Source: Psychromicrobium silvestre (GTDB lineage Bacteria; Actinomycetota; Actinomycetes; Actinomycetales; Micrococcaceae). From it: DNA of 64,000 nucleotides. The stretch lies in assembly GCF_013408295.1 (NCBI RefSeq), contig NZ_JACBYQ010000002.1, positions 868,001-932,000 on the forward strand. Direction: 5' to 3'. How positions within the stretch are numbered: position 1 is the first letter of the stretch; each line of letters opens with the position of its first letter. This document shows positions 8,304 through 18,121 of this stretch, in pieces. The notes below the pieces were generated by a model. The model saw only the letters and a list, made by a program, of their open reading frames with translations, was not told the DNA's origin and made no database searches. A program made the translations under genes and the position numbers.

Positions 8304-8762
8304 CTAACTGGTGAGCGCGATGCTCTTCGGGTCCGCGGGATCGACCTTGACCTCGTGCGTAGTCCCCACCGCGTAATTTGCGAGGAACTGAGCAGGAACC
8401 ATCTCCCGCTTGCGCACCGTATACGGCTCGGCGCCGGGAAGGGTGACCTGAACTTCCAGCTCATACCAGGGGTTTCCGGCGGTGCGATCCCCGGTGTCCA
8501 CTAAGTCCGTGACCACCGAGCTTCCGGTGGCTCCAATCGCAATGATCCGGTTGAGTTCCTGCCCGTAGGCATTCAGCACATCGTGGTCTGCCTGCATTTG
8601 GCCGGAGACCTGCCCCGCGTTGGCCATGGTGACGGCGCTGCCATCGGTGTAACCAGCATCGCGCAGGTGCTGACCGGCTAATTCCTGAGCCGCCTTCGCC
8701 TGCGCTGCCCAGTCGTCGGTTCCGCCGCCGAAGGCGTTCTTGGCTCGATCGAACAGTCCCAT
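8304..8762 (-). CDS. Unknown protein, paralogue of the preceding gene
   Basis: 152 residues, cytosolic by sequence. It begins MGLFDRAKNAFGGGTDDW, a short amphipathic helix with a glycine hinge, followed by an Ala/Gln-rich helix, then a strand-rich C-terminal domain with WYELEVQVTLPGAEPYTVRKR and HEVKVDPADPKSIALTS. The final VDPxDP turn and the preceding strand pair match the neighbour at 7888-8295. Similar short proteins occur in actinobacteria without an assigned role; I do not recognise a function. The ATG is preceded by AAGGAG (about 8769-8774 on the complement). Confidence 0.7.
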   Translation of the reverse strand: MGLFDRAKNAFGGGTDDWAAQAKAAQELAGQHLRDAGYTDGSAVTMANAGQVSGQMQADHDVLNAYGQELNRIIAIGATGSSVVTDLVDTGDRTAGNPWYELEVQVTLPGAEPYTVRKREMVPAQFLANYAVGTTHEVKVDPADPKSIALTS

Positions 8763-8880
8763 GATGCTCCTTGCCGTCTCTGAATCTCCGCATGGCTTGA
8801 TTTAGTTCAACATTGAAATGTTTTCACTATGCTAATCATGGCAGCGAAGCAGGAGCTGGGCAAGACCTTTTCGGACCGGA

Positions 8881-9369
8881 TTACAGCTTGCCATCCGCAG
8901 CATCCGAACCAAAGAGTGGTGCCAACTGATTCCACTCGGCGATGGCGCAACCGTCGTGTTGATCAAAGGTCTTCTCCACCACGGAGCCATGAAAAGTTCC
9001 GCTGACCTTGGCTGTCTGCGGTCCACCCATTTGCATGGTGCACGACTGCGGGGTGATAGGTGCCTGGAAAATTCCCGGTCCGGCTTTTTCGAGGGCAGCG
9101 CAGGCCGCATCGGCTAGCTTCACCGTCGAGCCGTCGAGGGACTTTGCCCCGGTACAGTTCAAAACGCTTGATGAAGAGTTGGATTCTGGAGTGGCTTTGA
9201 CCTCGATAGTAAGGGAGGTCTCGCTGGCGCTCGCCGGTGGGTTGGAGGTCGAACTCGGGGTATTGGAGTTCGACGATGGGGCACACGAAACCAAGAACAA
9301 TGCCAAGAGGGCCAGCAGCGTCAGCACCAACGGTGAGGCCGGTACCGATGGGGTTCGTCGTCTAGCCAT
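8881..9369 (-). CDS. Lipoprotein with subtilisin-inhibitor-like (SSI) domain
   Basis: 162 residues. A lipoprotein signal peptide (basic MARRR, Leu-rich core, lipobox LVSC with Cys29) is followed by a Ser/Thr/Asn-rich linker to about residue 45. The remaining domain has four cysteines in the order seen in SSI-type protease inhibitors: Cys in LNCTG, Cys in AACAALEKAG, Cys in SCTMQM, and Cys in DGCAIAEW, with the intervening G-x3-G-x3-V-x3-F pattern. SSI proteins block subtilisin-like serine proteases through a loop after the third Cys, here about MQMGGPQ. The fold call is from pattern only. GGGAG six bases upstream supports the ATG. Confidence 0.6.
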   Translation of the reverse strand: MARRRTPSVPASPLVLTLLALLALFLVSCAPSSNSNTPSSTSNPPASASETSLTIEVKATPESNSSSSVLNCTGAKSLDGSTVKLADAACAALEKAGPGIFQAPITPQSCTMQMGGPQTAKVSGTFHGSVVEKTFDQHDGCAIAEWNQLAPLFGSDAADGKL

Positions 9370-9396
9370 CAGAGGCTCCCTTCGGATGTTCCCAGC

Positions 9397-10320
9397 CTAA
9401 GCCCGAGCCGCCCGCTCCGGTAGCCGGGACCGCAGATCGTGCAGCAACCGTGACCGCAGCTCGGCAGACTCCTGGCTAAAGCCACGCTGCAAGCCGACGT
9501 ATTCAGCCTTGCCTTCCGGGGTTTCGATTTTGATCGGCGAATACCCCCACTCGGCCAAAGCATAGGGCGAGGCTTGCATATCCATGGCCCTGATCCGCCA
9601 AGACAGTTCGAAGGCGTCCATCAACAACTCGCTGGGAAGCAGCGGCAGCAATTTGTAAGTCCATTTATAGAGGTCCATATTGGCATGCAGGCAGCCGGGT
9701 TGTTCCAGGTCCCGCTGATTCTCCCGGCTCGGCTGCAATTCATTGAGCGGGATTGCCTCCGGGGTATAAAAACGGAAAGCGTCAAAGTGCGAGCAGCGCA
9801 CGCGGTTGCTCTCCACCACTTGATCCGTGGCGGCGGCTCCCAAGCGTAAATCCAGATAATCGTGCCGCACTCCGTTCGATGCGCTGCGGTAAACCATGGC
9901 CCACTCGTGCAGGCCGAAACAGCCGAATTGGGCTGGTCGGCTCGCGGTTTTTGCCAGGATGAGTAGGGCAAAGTCGACGGCGGCGCTCCGGTCGGCGAGG
10001 AAACCTTCGGTGTCGACGGCGACCCCTGGCTCAGTCGGGCTCAGCGCCAAAGCTGCCCGCTCGCCGTCGGACACCGAACGGTAATGCTTCCACTTCAGCC
10101 GCTCCAGCGCCGCCTCGCCGAGCAGAACCACGGCACTGCCAGGGTGCCAACGGCGCAACTGCCCCGGTTTGAGGGTGTAATAGGTGAACAGGAAGTCCTC
10201 TACCGGGTGCGGCTTCGCGGCCGAGCGCCGCCGTAAATAGGGTTCCGCATAACGATCCACTCGAGCCTCATGGGCCCGGGCAAGCGGTAGCCATTCGGCT
10301 TCACTCAGAACTCGGACCAT
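9397..10320 (-). CDS. Conserved actinobacterial protein (often labelled 3-methyladenine DNA glycosylase)
   Basis: 307 residues, all cytosolic, no signal peptide. Recognisable segments are HPVEDFLFTYYTLKPGQLRRWHPG near residues 38-62, the central FGLHEWAMVYR, and CSHFDAFRFYTPEA followed by LQPSRENQRDLEQPGCLHANMDLYKW. These match a protein widely conserved in Actinobacteria that databases often call 3-methyladenine DNA glycosylase. I see no helix-hairpin-helix or Tag/AlkA motif that would justify the name, so the enzymatic role should be taken as unknown. The conserved His, Cys and Asp residues suggest a metal or catalytic site. Confidence 0.7.
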   Translation of the reverse strand: MVRVLSEAEWLPLARAHEARVDRYAEPYLRRRSAAKPHPVEDFLFTYYTLKPGQLRRWHPGSAVVLLGEAALERLKWKHYRSVSDGERAALALSPTEPGVAVDTEGFLADRSAAVDFALLILAKTASRPAQFGCFGLHEWAMVYRSASNGVRHDYLDLRLGAAATDQVVESNRVRCSHFDAFRFYTPEAIPLNELQPSRENQRDLEQPGCLHANMDLYKWTYKLLPLLPSELLMDAFELSWRIRAMDMQASPYALAEWGYSPIKIETPEGKAEYVGLQRGFSQESAELRSRLLHDLRSRLPERAARA

Positions 10321-10349
10321 ACTCCCAGTATCCCAGCGCTCGCTACCAA

Positions 10350-10423
10350 GCGCGAGTTCGCTTGTCGTTCTCGGGTTCGCCCGCTAAACCCCGCGAACCC
10401 GAGAGGCACCCGCGAACTCGCGC
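10350..10423. repeat. Palindromic intergenic repeat, family 1, copy B
   Basis: Nested inverted repeat: outer 12-bp arms GCGCGAGTTCGC (10350-10361) and its complement (10412-10423); inner 12-bp arms TCTCGGGTTCGC (10369-10380) and its complement (10393-10404). It lies between two minus-strand genes. Same architecture as 4291-4356. Confidence 0.8.
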
Positions 10424-10465
10424 GGGTCACAGCATGGTTTCGGGGCGCTCCGCGAGGGCCCGCGA

Positions 10466-12193
10466 TTAAGAGCGCATCCTGTTCTGCCAGGATTTATCCA
10501 TTGCAAAAGCCTCGGTATCGAGTTCCATTAGTACGGTGCGCATCACTTCTTCGTCCAGGTTTCCGGCATCGCGCTCCCGGATGATCACCTCGCGGCGGAC
10601 GTCATTGAGCTTGCGCCGCATATCGTTCATCAGCTTGCCGAACTCCTTGCGCTGTTGTGCCGATGGACCTTGCGAGGTCCTGGCAGCAGCCTCCTCCTGG
10701 CTCGCGGCCTCTTCCAATTCCTCGTCGGCCTGCTGAGCCTGGAACTGAGCGGTCGCGGCGAACTGGATTCGCTCCAGGAACTTCTGCGCCTTCTCCTTAC
10801 CAATTTTCTCGGCAAGTTGCTCCCACTGTGGCTTCATCTCTTCCATTGCCACCTGGTAGGTCTTGGTAATCAAATCGCGCTCGGCGGCGGCATCGCGCTT
10901 AGCTTGGTCCGGATCGGTGACCTTGAGCCACCTGATCACGAAGGGCAGCGTGACTCCCTGGATCAGCAGGGTTCCGATGGTCACCACGAAAGCGGTGAGG
11001 AAGATGATGTCCTGCGCCGGAATATCAGCACCTTGGGCGGCCAGGCCGGTCACCGTCGCTGCGGAGGCTAGGGTGACCACACCACGCATACCGGTCCAGG
11101 AAATTACGGTGAGGTCCTGCCAGCTCATCTGCTGTTCTATTCGGCCGCGGCGTTGTTGGCGTCGGATGGCTCGGGGCGTTCGACGCCGGTAGTAGCTGAA
11201 GAAGACATAGGCCGGACGCACCAGGATGGTCACCGCGAGCAGGATGAATGCTACCCCCAGGCTAAACCCGAGGCCGTGCGGACTGGCTATTGCGTCCTCG
11301 ATAACCTTCTTGAATTGCAGACCGATCAAGGCGAAGACGAAGGCTTCCAACAGCACATCAACGGAGGCCCAAATGGGTTGTTCCTGCAAGCGCATGGTGT
11401 AGCTGCCCTTGGGTGCGTTGTAGCCCAGCGACAGACCGGCCGCGACCACGGCCAACACACCCGAGCCACCATATTCCAGACCACCCAGTTCGAAATGAAT
11501 CTGCTCCGCGAAAATATAGGCAACGAAGGGCGCCAATAAGCCAATCACGGTTTCGATCAGAGAGTCGTTGACGCGTTCTCGGATGAACTGAACGACAAAA
11601 GCCACGAGCAAGCCGAAGCCGACGCCGATCACGATATTAACCAGCAGCAGCAAGAGGCCTTGGCCGATAAGGCCTTGGTCAAAATTACTAGCACCGGCCA
11701 GCACGGTGACCAGGAAGAGTTTGAAGAGCGTCAATGCTGCGGCGTCATTGATCAGGCTTTCACCCGAGAGGACGGTCATTACCCGGCGGGGCAAGCCCAG
11801 TTTCTTGCCTATTGCGGTGGCTGAGACGGCATCCGGCGGTGCCACAATAGCTCCGATCAGGAGCGCTGCAGGGAGCGTGAGGTCTGGCACCAAAATATTG
11901 GCCACCCCGCCGACCACAATGGCGGTGAGGATGACCAACATGATGCCAAGCCTCCTGATCTGCCGGAGGGAGTTGGCAAAGTCTTGGAAGGAGATGTCCA
12001 GTGCGGCAGAGAAGAGCAGCGGAGGCAGCACAATGGTCAGGATGCTTTCGGGATCGATCTCGAAATCTACCCCGGGGATAAAAGAGACTCCGAGGGCTAC
12101 CGCGGTGACCAGCAGTGGTGCGGGCAGCCCCAGTTTCCTCGCGACGACGGTTACCGCCAGCGCCCCAACCAAGAGCAGCAGGATCTCTTCCAC
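10466..12193 (-). CDS. Na+/H+ antiporter, CPA1 (NhaP/NHE) family
   Basis: 575 residues: about 12 membrane spans up to residue 420 and a long charged cytoplasmic tail with coiled-coil character (rich in Glu, Gln, Lys, Arg). It exchanges monovalent cations for protons across the membrane. The segment IVAPPDAVSATAIGKKLGLPRR carries the conserved Asp of the ion site, followed by LSGESLINDAAALTLF, the second CPA1 signature with an Asn-Asp pair. GTG start at 12193, with AAGGAG at 12200-12205. It lies downstream of lysC and is separated from it by a degenerate palindromic repeat. Confidence 0.9.
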   Translation of the reverse strand: MEEILLLLVGALAVTVVARKLGLPAPLLVTAVALGVSFIPGVDFEIDPESILTIVLPPLLFSAALDISFQDFANSLRQIRRLGIMLVILTAIVVGGVANILVPDLTLPAALLIGAIVAPPDAVSATAIGKKLGLPRRVMTVLSGESLINDAAALTLFKLFLVTVLAGASNFDQGLIGQGLLLLLVNIVIGVGFGLLVAFVVQFIRERVNDSLIETVIGLLAPFVAYIFAEQIHFELGGLEYGGSGVLAVVAAGLSLGYNAPKGSYTMRLQEQPIWASVDVLLEAFVFALIGLQFKKVIEDAIASPHGLGFSLGVAFILLAVTILVRPAYVFFSYYRRRTPRAIRRQQRRGRIEQQMSWQDLTVISWTGMRGVVTLASAATVTGLAAQGADIPAQDIIFLTAFVVTIGTLLIQGVTLPFVIRWLKVTDPDQAKRDAAAERDLITKTYQVAMEEMKPQWEQLAEKIGKEKAQKFLERIQFAATAQFQAQQADEELEEAASQEEAAARTSQGPSAQQRKEFGKLMNDMRRKLNDVRREVIIRERDAGNLDEEVMRTVLMELDTEAFAMDKSWQNRMRS

Positions 12194-12209
12194 GGTCTGT
12201 CTCCTTCGT

Positions 12210-12279
12210 AGTTCGTGAGCTCGTCTGTCACCCTCGGGTTCACCCGTAAAACCGTACCAATCCGAGACTCACCCGAACT
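12210..12279. repeat. Palindromic intergenic repeat, family 1, copy C (degenerate)
   Basis: Outer AGTTCG (12210-12215) and CGAACT (12274-12279); inner CTCGG (12233-12237) and CCGAG (12262-12266). The core CTCGGGTTCACCCGTAAAAC aligns with copy B (CTCGGGTTCGCCCGCTAAAC). Confidence 0.55.
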
Positions 12280-12324
12280 TACCCGGCGCAGCGGAGGGCC
12301 GGACGCCGGTGCGGAGGAGAGTGC

Positions 12325-13608
12325 TTAGCGCCCGGTTCCAGCGTAGACGGTGGCTTCTTCGGTGCCGTCCAGATCGAAGGCCTGGTGCACGGCGCGCACC
12401 GCGGTATCTAGCAGATCGGCTCGGGTTACCACCGAGATCCGGATTTCCGAGGTGGAAATCAGGTCGATGTTCACCCCAGCATCGGAAAGAGCCTTGAAAA
12501 ACTTATAGGAAACCCCGGGATGTGAACGCATCCCAGCGCCGATCAGGGAGAGTTTGCCGATCTCCTCGTCATAGATCAGATCCTCGAATCCCACCGAAGC
12601 CTGGGCATCCTTGAGTGCCTGCAAGGCATCTGCTCCTTCGACCATTGGCAGGGTGAAGGAAATATCGGTGCGGCCGGAACCATGAGTGGAGATGTTCTGC
12701 ACAATCATGTCGATATTTGAATGTGCGGAGGCGATGATTCCGAAGATATCGGCGGCCTTGCCAGGAATATCGGGCACGCCGACCACGGTGACCTTACCTT
12801 CGGACCGATCGTGTGCAACGCCGGAGATAATGGGCTGTTCCAAGGCGACTCCTTCTTTGATGGTCCGCGCGGGTTCGCTGGGCAGCACCCAGGTACCTTC
12901 CTGATCGCTGAAGGAGGAGCGGACGTGGATGGGTAAGCCGAAGCGTCGGGCATATTCGACGCTACGCAAGTGCAGAATCTTGGCTCCGGAGGCCGCCAGT
13001 TCCAGCATTTCCTCGCTGGAGATCTTGTCGATCTTCCGGGCGCTGGGTACCACTCGCGGATCTGCGGTGTAGACGCCATCAACATCGGTGTAGATCTCGC
13101 AGACATCGGCGTCCAAAGCGGCGGCGAGGGCAACTGCGGTGGTATCCGAGCCACCGCGACCCATGGTGGTGATCTCGTTGGTGCTCCGGCTCATCCCCTG
13201 GAAACCGGCCACGATAGCGATATGTCCTTTGTCCAGGGCGGTACGCACTCGGTGCGGATCGACGTCGATAATCCGGGCTTTGCCGTGGATGCTATCGGTG
13301 ATCATGCCGGCTTGGCTACCGGTGAATGACTGAGCCACGGCGCCCTGACCGCTGATCGCCATTGCCAGCAGCGCCATTGAAATCCGCTCGCCGGCGGTCA
13401 TCAGCATGTCTAGTTCCCGGGCTGGGGGGTGCTCCGAGACCTGCGCGGCCAGGTCAAGTAATTCATCGGTGGTATCGCCCATCGCAGAGACCACCACGAC
13501 GACGGCGTGCCCGGCTTGTTGGCTGGCAACCACGCGCTGCGCAACCCGCTTGATCCCGGTGGCGTCAGCAACCGAGGACCCCCCATATTTCTGAACGATC
13601 AAAGCCAT
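12325..13608 (-). CDS. lysC: Aspartate kinase
   Basis: 427 residues. Phosphorylates L-aspartate, the first step to lysine, threonine, methionine and diaminopimelate. The kinase domain opens with the signature [11 protein letters not shown] (residues 4-14) and includes [33 protein letters not shown] (shown here only as the well-known GRGGSD motif) and [12 protein letters not shown]. Two ACT domains follow from about residue 265 to the end; they bind the feedback inhibitors lysine and threonine in actinobacterial enzymes of this length. AGGAA about nine bases upstream supports ATG 13608. Unlike many actinobacteria, no asd gene follows. Confidence 0.97.
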   Translation of the reverse strand: MALIVQKYGGSSVADATGIKRVAQRVVASQQAGHAVVVVVSAMGDTTDELLDLAAQVSEHPPARELDMLMTAGERISMALLAMAISGQGAVAQSFTGSQAGMITDSIHGKARIIDVDPHRVRTALDKGHIAIVAGFQGMSRSTNEITTMGRGGSDTTAVALAAALDADVCEIYTDVDGVYTADPRVVPSARKIDKISSEEMLELAASGAKILHLRSVEYARRFGLPIHVRSSFSDQEGTWVLPSEPARTIKEGVALEQPIISGVAHDRSEGKVTVVGVPDIPGKAADIFGIIASAHSNIDMIVQNISTHGSGRTDISFTLPMVEGADALQALKDAQASVGFEDLIYDEEIGKLSLIGAGMRSHPGVSYKFFKALSDAGVNIDLISTSEIRISVVTRADLLDTAVRAVHQAFDLDGTEEATVYAGTGR

Positions 13609-13645
13609 GGTGCTAGTTTCCTAAAAGATCGAGGGAAGTCCTTTC

Positions 13646-13675
13646 AGCTTATCGGTACCGACCTGTGCAGGTGAA
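13646..13675 (-). promoter_or_regulatory. Possible lysC promoter
   Basis: Minus-strand TTCACC (13670-13675), 18-base spacer, TAAGCT (13646-13651). Fits TANNNT at -10 but the -35 is weak. No lysine riboswitch is visible. Confidence 0.3.
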
Positions 13676-13730
13676 TTGGCTGAGGAATATTGCGTTATCT
13701 GGCTTGTTTCGTCGGCTTCCGGGTCAGACG

Positions 13731-14330
13731 CTAGCTCAGCGCGTTGCGGCGGCCTTCGAAGGCGCGGCCCAGGGTGATCTCATCCGCATACTCCAAGTCG
13801 CCGCCCACCGGTAGGCCGGAGGCGAGCCGGGTGACGGCGATACCAATGGTCTTGAGCATTCTGGCCAGATAAGTGGCTGTCGCTTCGCCTTCTAGATTGG
13901 GGTCGGTGGCGATGATGATCTCTTCGATCTGGCTGTCGCTAAGTCGATTCAGCAATTCCCGGATGCGCAACTGGTCTGGGCCGATCCCGGCAATGGGATT
14001 GATGGCGCCGCCTAGAACGTGATAGCGGCCGCGGAAACTACGGGTGCGCTCCACAGCGATCACGTCCTTGGACTCCTCCACAACACAGATCACGGTGGGA
14101 TCGCGACGCGGGTCCCGGCAGATGCTGCAGGTGTCCTCTTCCGTGACGTTTCCGCAGATACTGCAGAACTTGACTCGCTCCTTGACTGTGACAATCGAGG
14201 TGACCAGACGCTTCATGTCTTCCGGATCAGCCTCGAGAATGTGGAAAGCCAGTCGTTGCGCGGACTTCGGGCCTATTCCAGGCAGCCTTCCCAGCTCATC
14301 AATGAGCTCCTGAACTGCGCCTTCGTACAC
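13731..14330 (-). CDS. recR: Recombination protein RecR
   Basis: 199 residues. With RecO it loads RecA onto SSB-coated single-stranded DNA in gap repair. An N-terminal helix-hairpin-helix ([20 protein letters not shown]), a C4 zinc finger (CSIC...CSIC around residues 57-72), a Toprim domain with [17 protein letters not shown], and the C-terminal Walker-B-like end are all present. It lies 11 bases downstream of dnaX in the common dnaX-recR order. No ybaB/ebfC gene sits between them, which is often the case in other phyla. Confidence 0.97.
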   Translation of the reverse strand: MYEGAVQELIDELGRLPGIGPKSAQRLAFHILEADPEDMKRLVTSIVTVKERVKFCSICGNVTEEDTCSICRDPRRDPTVICVVEESKDVIAVERTRSFRGRYHVLGGAINPIAGIGPDQLRIRELLNRLSDSQIEEIIIATDPNLEGEATATYLARMLKTIGIAVTRLASGLPVGGDLEYADEITLGRAFEGRRNALS

Positions 14331-14341
14331 TTTTACTCTCC

Positions 14342-16780
14342 TCAGGGCCGGTTGAGCGGCCGCTCTTCGATCAGTCGTCCGCCAAGAATGCGTTCCACCG
14401 CAGCTCGACCGACCAGCCCGGATTCCTCAATGGTCTCATCATCGGCGCTCGGAATGTCCTCGACATAAGCTGTGGGGGCTTCGGGTTCTTCCGGCTCCGC
14501 TGCTTGTGCTTGCTGACGCAAACGCTGGTAAAGACTGGGACCGTTGCCGTCCCCAGGCTCCTTTGCGCTGGACTGCAGCTCAGCACCGGCCTGAGTGGCG
14601 CTCTGCCGGGGCGATTCCTCTTGGCTCGGCTCCTGGGAATCCGGTTGCTGAGCAGGGCTTTCTTGGCTTGAATCTGGCTGCCCGGAACCGCTGATCCAGT
14701 CGGGGGCTTGCCCCAAATCGCCCCAACCAGGTTCCGCGACCGGGGGAGCGGTCGGCCGGAAGGTGCTCGGTGCCGGTGCGGTTTGGGTTCGGTCCTCCAC
14801 CGCGGGGGCGTGCTGACGCTGCGGCTCTTGGACCGGTCGCTGCCAGACCTGTTCGCGTGGATTTTCCGGTTCCGGGGGGTCCTCGAAGGGTGGGGCTTCT
14901 TCGCGGACGGGTTCCTCGGGTTCAGTCAGGTCTTTTGGGTTTGGCGCAGCGCTCCCCGAGCTTTGTGGGGAGAACTCAGTGAGAGCGATGTTGCCGCTGC
15001 CAGCCGAGATCTGGCAATCGATGCCCAGGGTTGCCTTGATTGCGGCCCGCAGATTGACAGAATGTTCCCCGCGGGTGAAGGCCATGGCCAATCCCTCGGT
15101 GCTGAAAGTCAGTTGCAATTCTTGACCATTGAAACTTTGCGGCACGGCGTTAGGCGCGATCAGAGCCCAGCTGGAACGTTTGATCTTGGTCAGCTGATCG
15201 AGCACGTCCGGCCAAGCCCTGCGCAACATATCGATGCCATCCGCCGCCTCACTACTGGGCTGCGAGGTTGCTCGCGAAGCCGGTTGTGAAGCCGATTGCG
15301 ATGTGGGGTCTGCGGCGGAGCTCGGGGCAGGAGCCTGGCTTGGACCGGGGATAGTATCTGGGGCGGAGCTGGGTGCCGGTTCTGGAGCTCTTTCCGGTTC
15401 CCGGATGGGGGTAGAAGCCGGCTGGGGGTTTTCAGGCAATCCCCAACCATCGTCCACTGGAGTGTTGGGGGTCGCTACTGCGGGGCTCGGTGCGGAGGGC
15501 GAAACTTCCGAAGCTGCCGGCTGCCTTTCGGCTACCGATGGATCGCTCGGACGCTCCTGAATGACGGGAGCGGGAGCCTCGATGCTTGGTACTGCAGCAT
15601 TGTCGGCGGCAGGGGCAGCGTAGGAGAGCCTGCGTTCTATCCTGTCCACCCGCGCCGTGATGCCGCGTTCGCTCTGATCCGCGCCAGGCAATAACAACCG
15701 GGCGCAGAGCAGTTCCAGGTGCAGCCGCGGCGAGGTAGCCCCGGTCATCTCGGTGAGGGCATTATTGGTCACATCGGCCGCTCGGGAGAGCTCAGCCCGG
15801 CCCAATTGGGTCGATTGAGTCTGCATCCGGGCGATCTGATCCTCAGGCATACCGCGCAGAATCGCCCGAGCGCTCTCCGGCATGGCCTGGACGATGATCA
15901 GATCGCGGAAGCGTTCCAGCAGATCTTCGACAAAGCGACGGGGGTCCAGGCCGGTCTGGACCACTCGATCCACCGCCCGGAAGACCGTGCCAGCATCGGA
16001 AGCAGCCAGGGCATCCACTACATCGTCCAGCAGAGAAGCATGGGTGTAGCCGAGCAGCGACACCGCAAGTTCGTAGTCCAGACCTCGTTCACCGGCTCCG
16101 GCCATCAGCTGATCCAGCACAGAGAGCGAATCACGCACAGAACCGCCGCCGGCCCGGACCACCAGCGAAAGCACGCCCGGGGCCACCGGGACGTTTTCCT
16201 GTTCGCAGAGCAGATTCAGATAGGCCATCAGTGGTTCCGGCGGAACCAGCCGGAACGGGTAATGATGAGTGCGGGATCGGATGGTGCCGATCACCTTGTC
16301 CGGCTCGGTGGTGGCGAAGATGAACTTAATGTGTTCCGGTGGCTCTTCGACAATCTTCAGCAAGGCGTTAAATCCAGCGCTGGTGACCATATGCGCTTCG
16401 TCGATGATAAAGATCTTGTAGCGATCCCGCACCGGAGCGAAGGTGGCGCGTTCCCGCAAGTCCCGGGCGTCGTCGACACCGCCGTGACTGGCCGCGTCGA
16501 TTTCGATCACGTCGAGGCTTCCGGAGCCGCCGCGAGCTAAGCCAACGCAGCTATCGCAAGTTCCGCAAGGGGTGTCGGTAGGGCCCTGTGCACAATTAAG
16601 GCAACGAGCCAGAATCCGGGCAGAGGTGGTCTTTCCGCAGCCACGTGGCCCGGAGAACAAATAGGCGTGATTGACCCGGTTCTTCCGCAGCGCCGTCATG
16701 AGCGGTTCGGTGACATGCTCTTGACCGATCACGTCCGCAAACGTGTCTGGGCGATACCGGCGGTAAAGAGCTGTGGTCAC
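14342..16780 (-). CDS. dnaX: DNA polymerase III gamma/tau subunit
   Basis: 812 residues. Clamp-loader ATPase of the replisome. Walker A GPRGCGKT (residues 44-51), zinc-binding cysteines in ARCLNCAQ and CGTCDSC, Walker B DEAH in FIIDEAHM, and the SRC sensor ([20 protein letters not shown]) lie in the first 240 residues. Clamp-loader lid and collar follow to about residue 370. Residues about 380-520 and 630-790 are Pro/Ser/Glu/Gln-rich low-complexity linkers flanking a folded segment (about 520-610) with [19 protein letters not shown], the tau domain IV/V-like part. No frameshift signal was recognised, so a single full-length tau is expected. Confidence 0.95.
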   Translation of the reverse strand: MTTALYRRYRPDTFADVIGQEHVTEPLMTALRKNRVNHAYLFSGPRGCGKTTSARILARCLNCAQGPTDTPCGTCDSCVGLARGGSGSLDVIEIDAASHGGVDDARDLRERATFAPVRDRYKIFIIDEAHMVTSAGFNALLKIVEEPPEHIKFIFATTEPDKVIGTIRSRTHHYPFRLVPPEPLMAYLNLLCEQENVPVAPGVLSLVVRAGGGSVRDSLSVLDQLMAGAGERGLDYELAVSLLGYTHASLLDDVVDALAASDAGTVFRAVDRVVQTGLDPRRFVEDLLERFRDLIIVQAMPESARAILRGMPEDQIARMQTQSTQLGRAELSRAADVTNNALTEMTGATSPRLHLELLCARLLLPGADQSERGITARVDRIERRLSYAAPAADNAAVPSIEAPAPVIQERPSDPSVAERQPAASEVSPSAPSPAVATPNTPVDDGWGLPENPQPASTPIREPERAPEPAPSSAPDTIPGPSQAPAPSSAADPTSQSASQPASRATSQPSSEAADGIDMLRRAWPDVLDQLTKIKRSSWALIAPNAVPQSFNGQELQLTFSTEGLAMAFTRGEHSVNLRAAIKATLGIDCQISAGSGNIALTEFSPQSSGSAAPNPKDLTEPEEPVREEAPPFEDPPEPENPREQVWQRPVQEPQRQHAPAVEDRTQTAPAPSTFRPTAPPVAEPGWGDLGQAPDWISGSGQPDSSQESPAQQPDSQEPSQEESPRQSATQAGAELQSSAKEPGDGNGPSLYQRLRQQAQAAEPEEPEAPTAYVEDIPSADDETIEESGLVGRAAVERILGGRLIEERPLNRP

Positions 16781-16790
16781 TTAAGAAACC

Positions 16791-17702
16791 TTAGTGGCTG
16801 CGCCCGACAGTTTCATCATTGCCGAGTCCATCGTCCTCCGCCCGCTCCGAAAAAATCCAAGGTCCACGCGGGAGTAGACGGGGATCAAAGGCTTTCAAGG
16901 CCTCCGGCAGCGAGGCGGGCAGTCCGAGCGAGGCAAAAATCAGTTCCCGGCTGCGATTAACGCCCAGTTGCGACAGGGTGACCGCGCCGTCTCGTTTAGC
17001 AAGCCGCTGGCCGGAAGAATTCAGGGCGAGCGGAACGTGGGCATACTCCAGTTCGGGATAGCCGAGGAGCTTCGCCAGATACGACTGTCGGGGAGCGGAG
17101 CTGAGTAGATCATCGCCACGGACCACCTGGTCCACACCCTGCGCGGCATCATCCACCACCACCGCCAGATTGTAGGCGGGCACGCGATCATTGCGGACCA
17201 CCACGAAGTCGTCCACGGCATCGGTGTAGCTGCCATGCAGCAGGTCGCGGATGGTGAAGCGTTCGACGGCGGCACGTAAGCGGAGCGCGGCAGGCCGGTC
17301 ACGCCGTCGTCGGACTTTTTCAGCCTCGCTGAGGTTACGGCAGGTTCCCGGATACTGGCCGGGGACGGTGTGCGGGGCGGATGCAGCTTCGGAGATGTCC
17401 CGCCGGGTGCAGAAGCATTCGTAGAGCAGCCCTTGACTATTCAGGGTGTCAATCGCCTCGGAGTAGAACTCGGTGCGTTCGCTCTGCCGAGTGGGTGCTT
17501 CGTCCCAATCGAGACCCAGGGCCTGTAGATCCCGAATTTGTGCCGTTTCGGCGCCGGAACGGGCTCGATCCAGATCCTCGATGCGGAGTAGGAAACGGCG
17601 GCCGGTTTGCCGGGCGAAGAGCCAGGCCAGCACTGCGGTGCGCAGATTCCCCAGGTGCAGATCACCGGAAGGGCTGGGCGCGAAACGGCCTGCGGGGATC
17701 AT
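16791..17702 (-). CDS. gluQ: Glutamyl-Q tRNA(Asp) synthetase
   Basis: 303 residues, the length of GluQRS rather than full GltX because the anticodon-binding domain is missing. It activates glutamate and attaches it to the queuosine of tRNA(Asp). The class I signatures are visible: HLGN in the HIGH position ([16 protein letters not shown]) and a KMSKS-like LAKRDGA. The zinc site shows the CxC...Y...C pattern (YECFCTRRD ... GQYPGTC). ATG at 17702. It stands alone between dnaX and the SRP RNA gene and reads in the same direction as dnaX, 10 bases upstream of it, so the two may be co-transcribed. Confidence 0.93.
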   Translation of the reverse strand: MIPAGRFAPSPSGDLHLGNLRTAVLAWLFARQTGRRFLLRIEDLDRARSGAETAQIRDLQALGLDWDEAPTRQSERTEFYSEAIDTLNSQGLLYECFCTRRDISEAASAPHTVPGQYPGTCRNLSEAEKVRRRRDRPAALRLRAAVERFTIRDLLHGSYTDAVDDFVVVRNDRVPAYNLAVVVDDAAQGVDQVVRGDDLLSSAPRQSYLAKLLGYPELEYAHVPLALNSSGQRLAKRDGAVTLSQLGVNRSRELIFASLGLPASLPEALKAFDPRLLPRGPWIFSERAEDDGLGNDETVGRSH

Positions 17703-17727
17703 TGGATTGACTGCGCTCCTTAAACTG

Positions 17728-17820
17728 GAGGACCCCTCGTGTACCCGCTAGAGCCTACTTACCCTTGCTACCTTCCGGTCCTGGGGGAGTTCGCAGGATA
17801 ACGCCACACGAGGGGCTGCC
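17728..17820 (-). ncRNA. ffs: Signal recognition particle RNA (4.5S, small bacterial type)
   Basis: Minus-strand hairpin RNA. The terminal 10-bp stem pairs ACACGAGGGG (17806-17815) with CCCCTCGTGT (17733-17742). The apical part contains the universal SRP domain IV sequence: AGGACCGGAAGGTAGCA with the GGAA tetraloop, flanked by the asymmetric internal loop (near 17763-17785). Size is about 90 nt. It binds Ffh and targets membrane proteins. Confidence 0.92.
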
Positions 17821-17824
17821 GTCC

Positions 17825-17830
17825 ATTCTA
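17825..17830 (-). promoter_or_regulatory. Putative -10 box of ffs
   Basis: TAGAAT on the minus strand, about 7 bases before the proposed 5' end of the SRP RNA. No strong -35 seen. Confidence 0.4.
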
Positions 17831-17968
17831 CTGGAAGCTGGACGCCATACCGAACCGAGGCTTTAGCCCCGCTTTCTGGCCGGGATTTCACTGAGGCCGT
17901 CGAGGTCGGGTATTCTAAAGTCTGCTCTTCTATTGTTCCGCCTAGTGCGGTGCCGTGGAGGTTGCTAA

Positions 17969-18053
17969 GGAGGATTCGCCTAGCGGCCTATGGCGCACGC
18001 CTGGAACGCGTGTTGGGTTAACGCCCTCGGGGGTTCAAATCCCCCATCCTCCG
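17969..18053 (+). tRNA. tRNA-Ser (GGA anticodon)
   Basis: Acceptor stem GGAGGAT (17969-17975) pairs with ATCCTCC (18046-18052), discriminator G at 18053. The anticodon stem CACGC / GCGTG encloses loop CTGGAAC, giving anticodon GGA. The long variable arm typical of class II tRNAs and the T arm with GGTTCAAATC are present. CCA is not encoded. Reads UCC and UCU codons. Confidence 0.95.
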
Positions 18054-18055
18054 CG

Positions 18056-18091
18056 AAAGCCCCTGATCATTTCGATGATCAGGGGCTTTTT
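18056..18091 (+). terminator. Rho-independent terminator of tRNA-Ser
   Basis: Perfect 13-bp stem AGCCCCTGATCAT (18058-18070) with its complement (18075-18087), UUCG tetraloop, then a T-run to 18091; three A bases upstream pair with the start of the T-run. Confidence 0.9.
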
Positions 18092-18121
18092 GCATGGCTC
18101 TTTGTGTTGAGCGAGTCCCAG

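Noticed and set aside
9397-10320. 3-methyladenine DNA glycosylase as the function
   Set aside because: Name is widespread for this family but no glycosylase motif is visible.
13609-13730. Lysine riboswitch upstream of lysC
   Set aside because: The gap is too short and lacks the conserved aptamer helices.
15719-16540. 273-codon open frame antisense to dnaX
   Set aside because: Mirrors the conserved dnaX ATPase domain; no recognizable protein features.
14342-16780. Programmed frameshift producing gamma in dnaX
   Set aside because: No slippery run followed by a stem was recognised in the reading frame.
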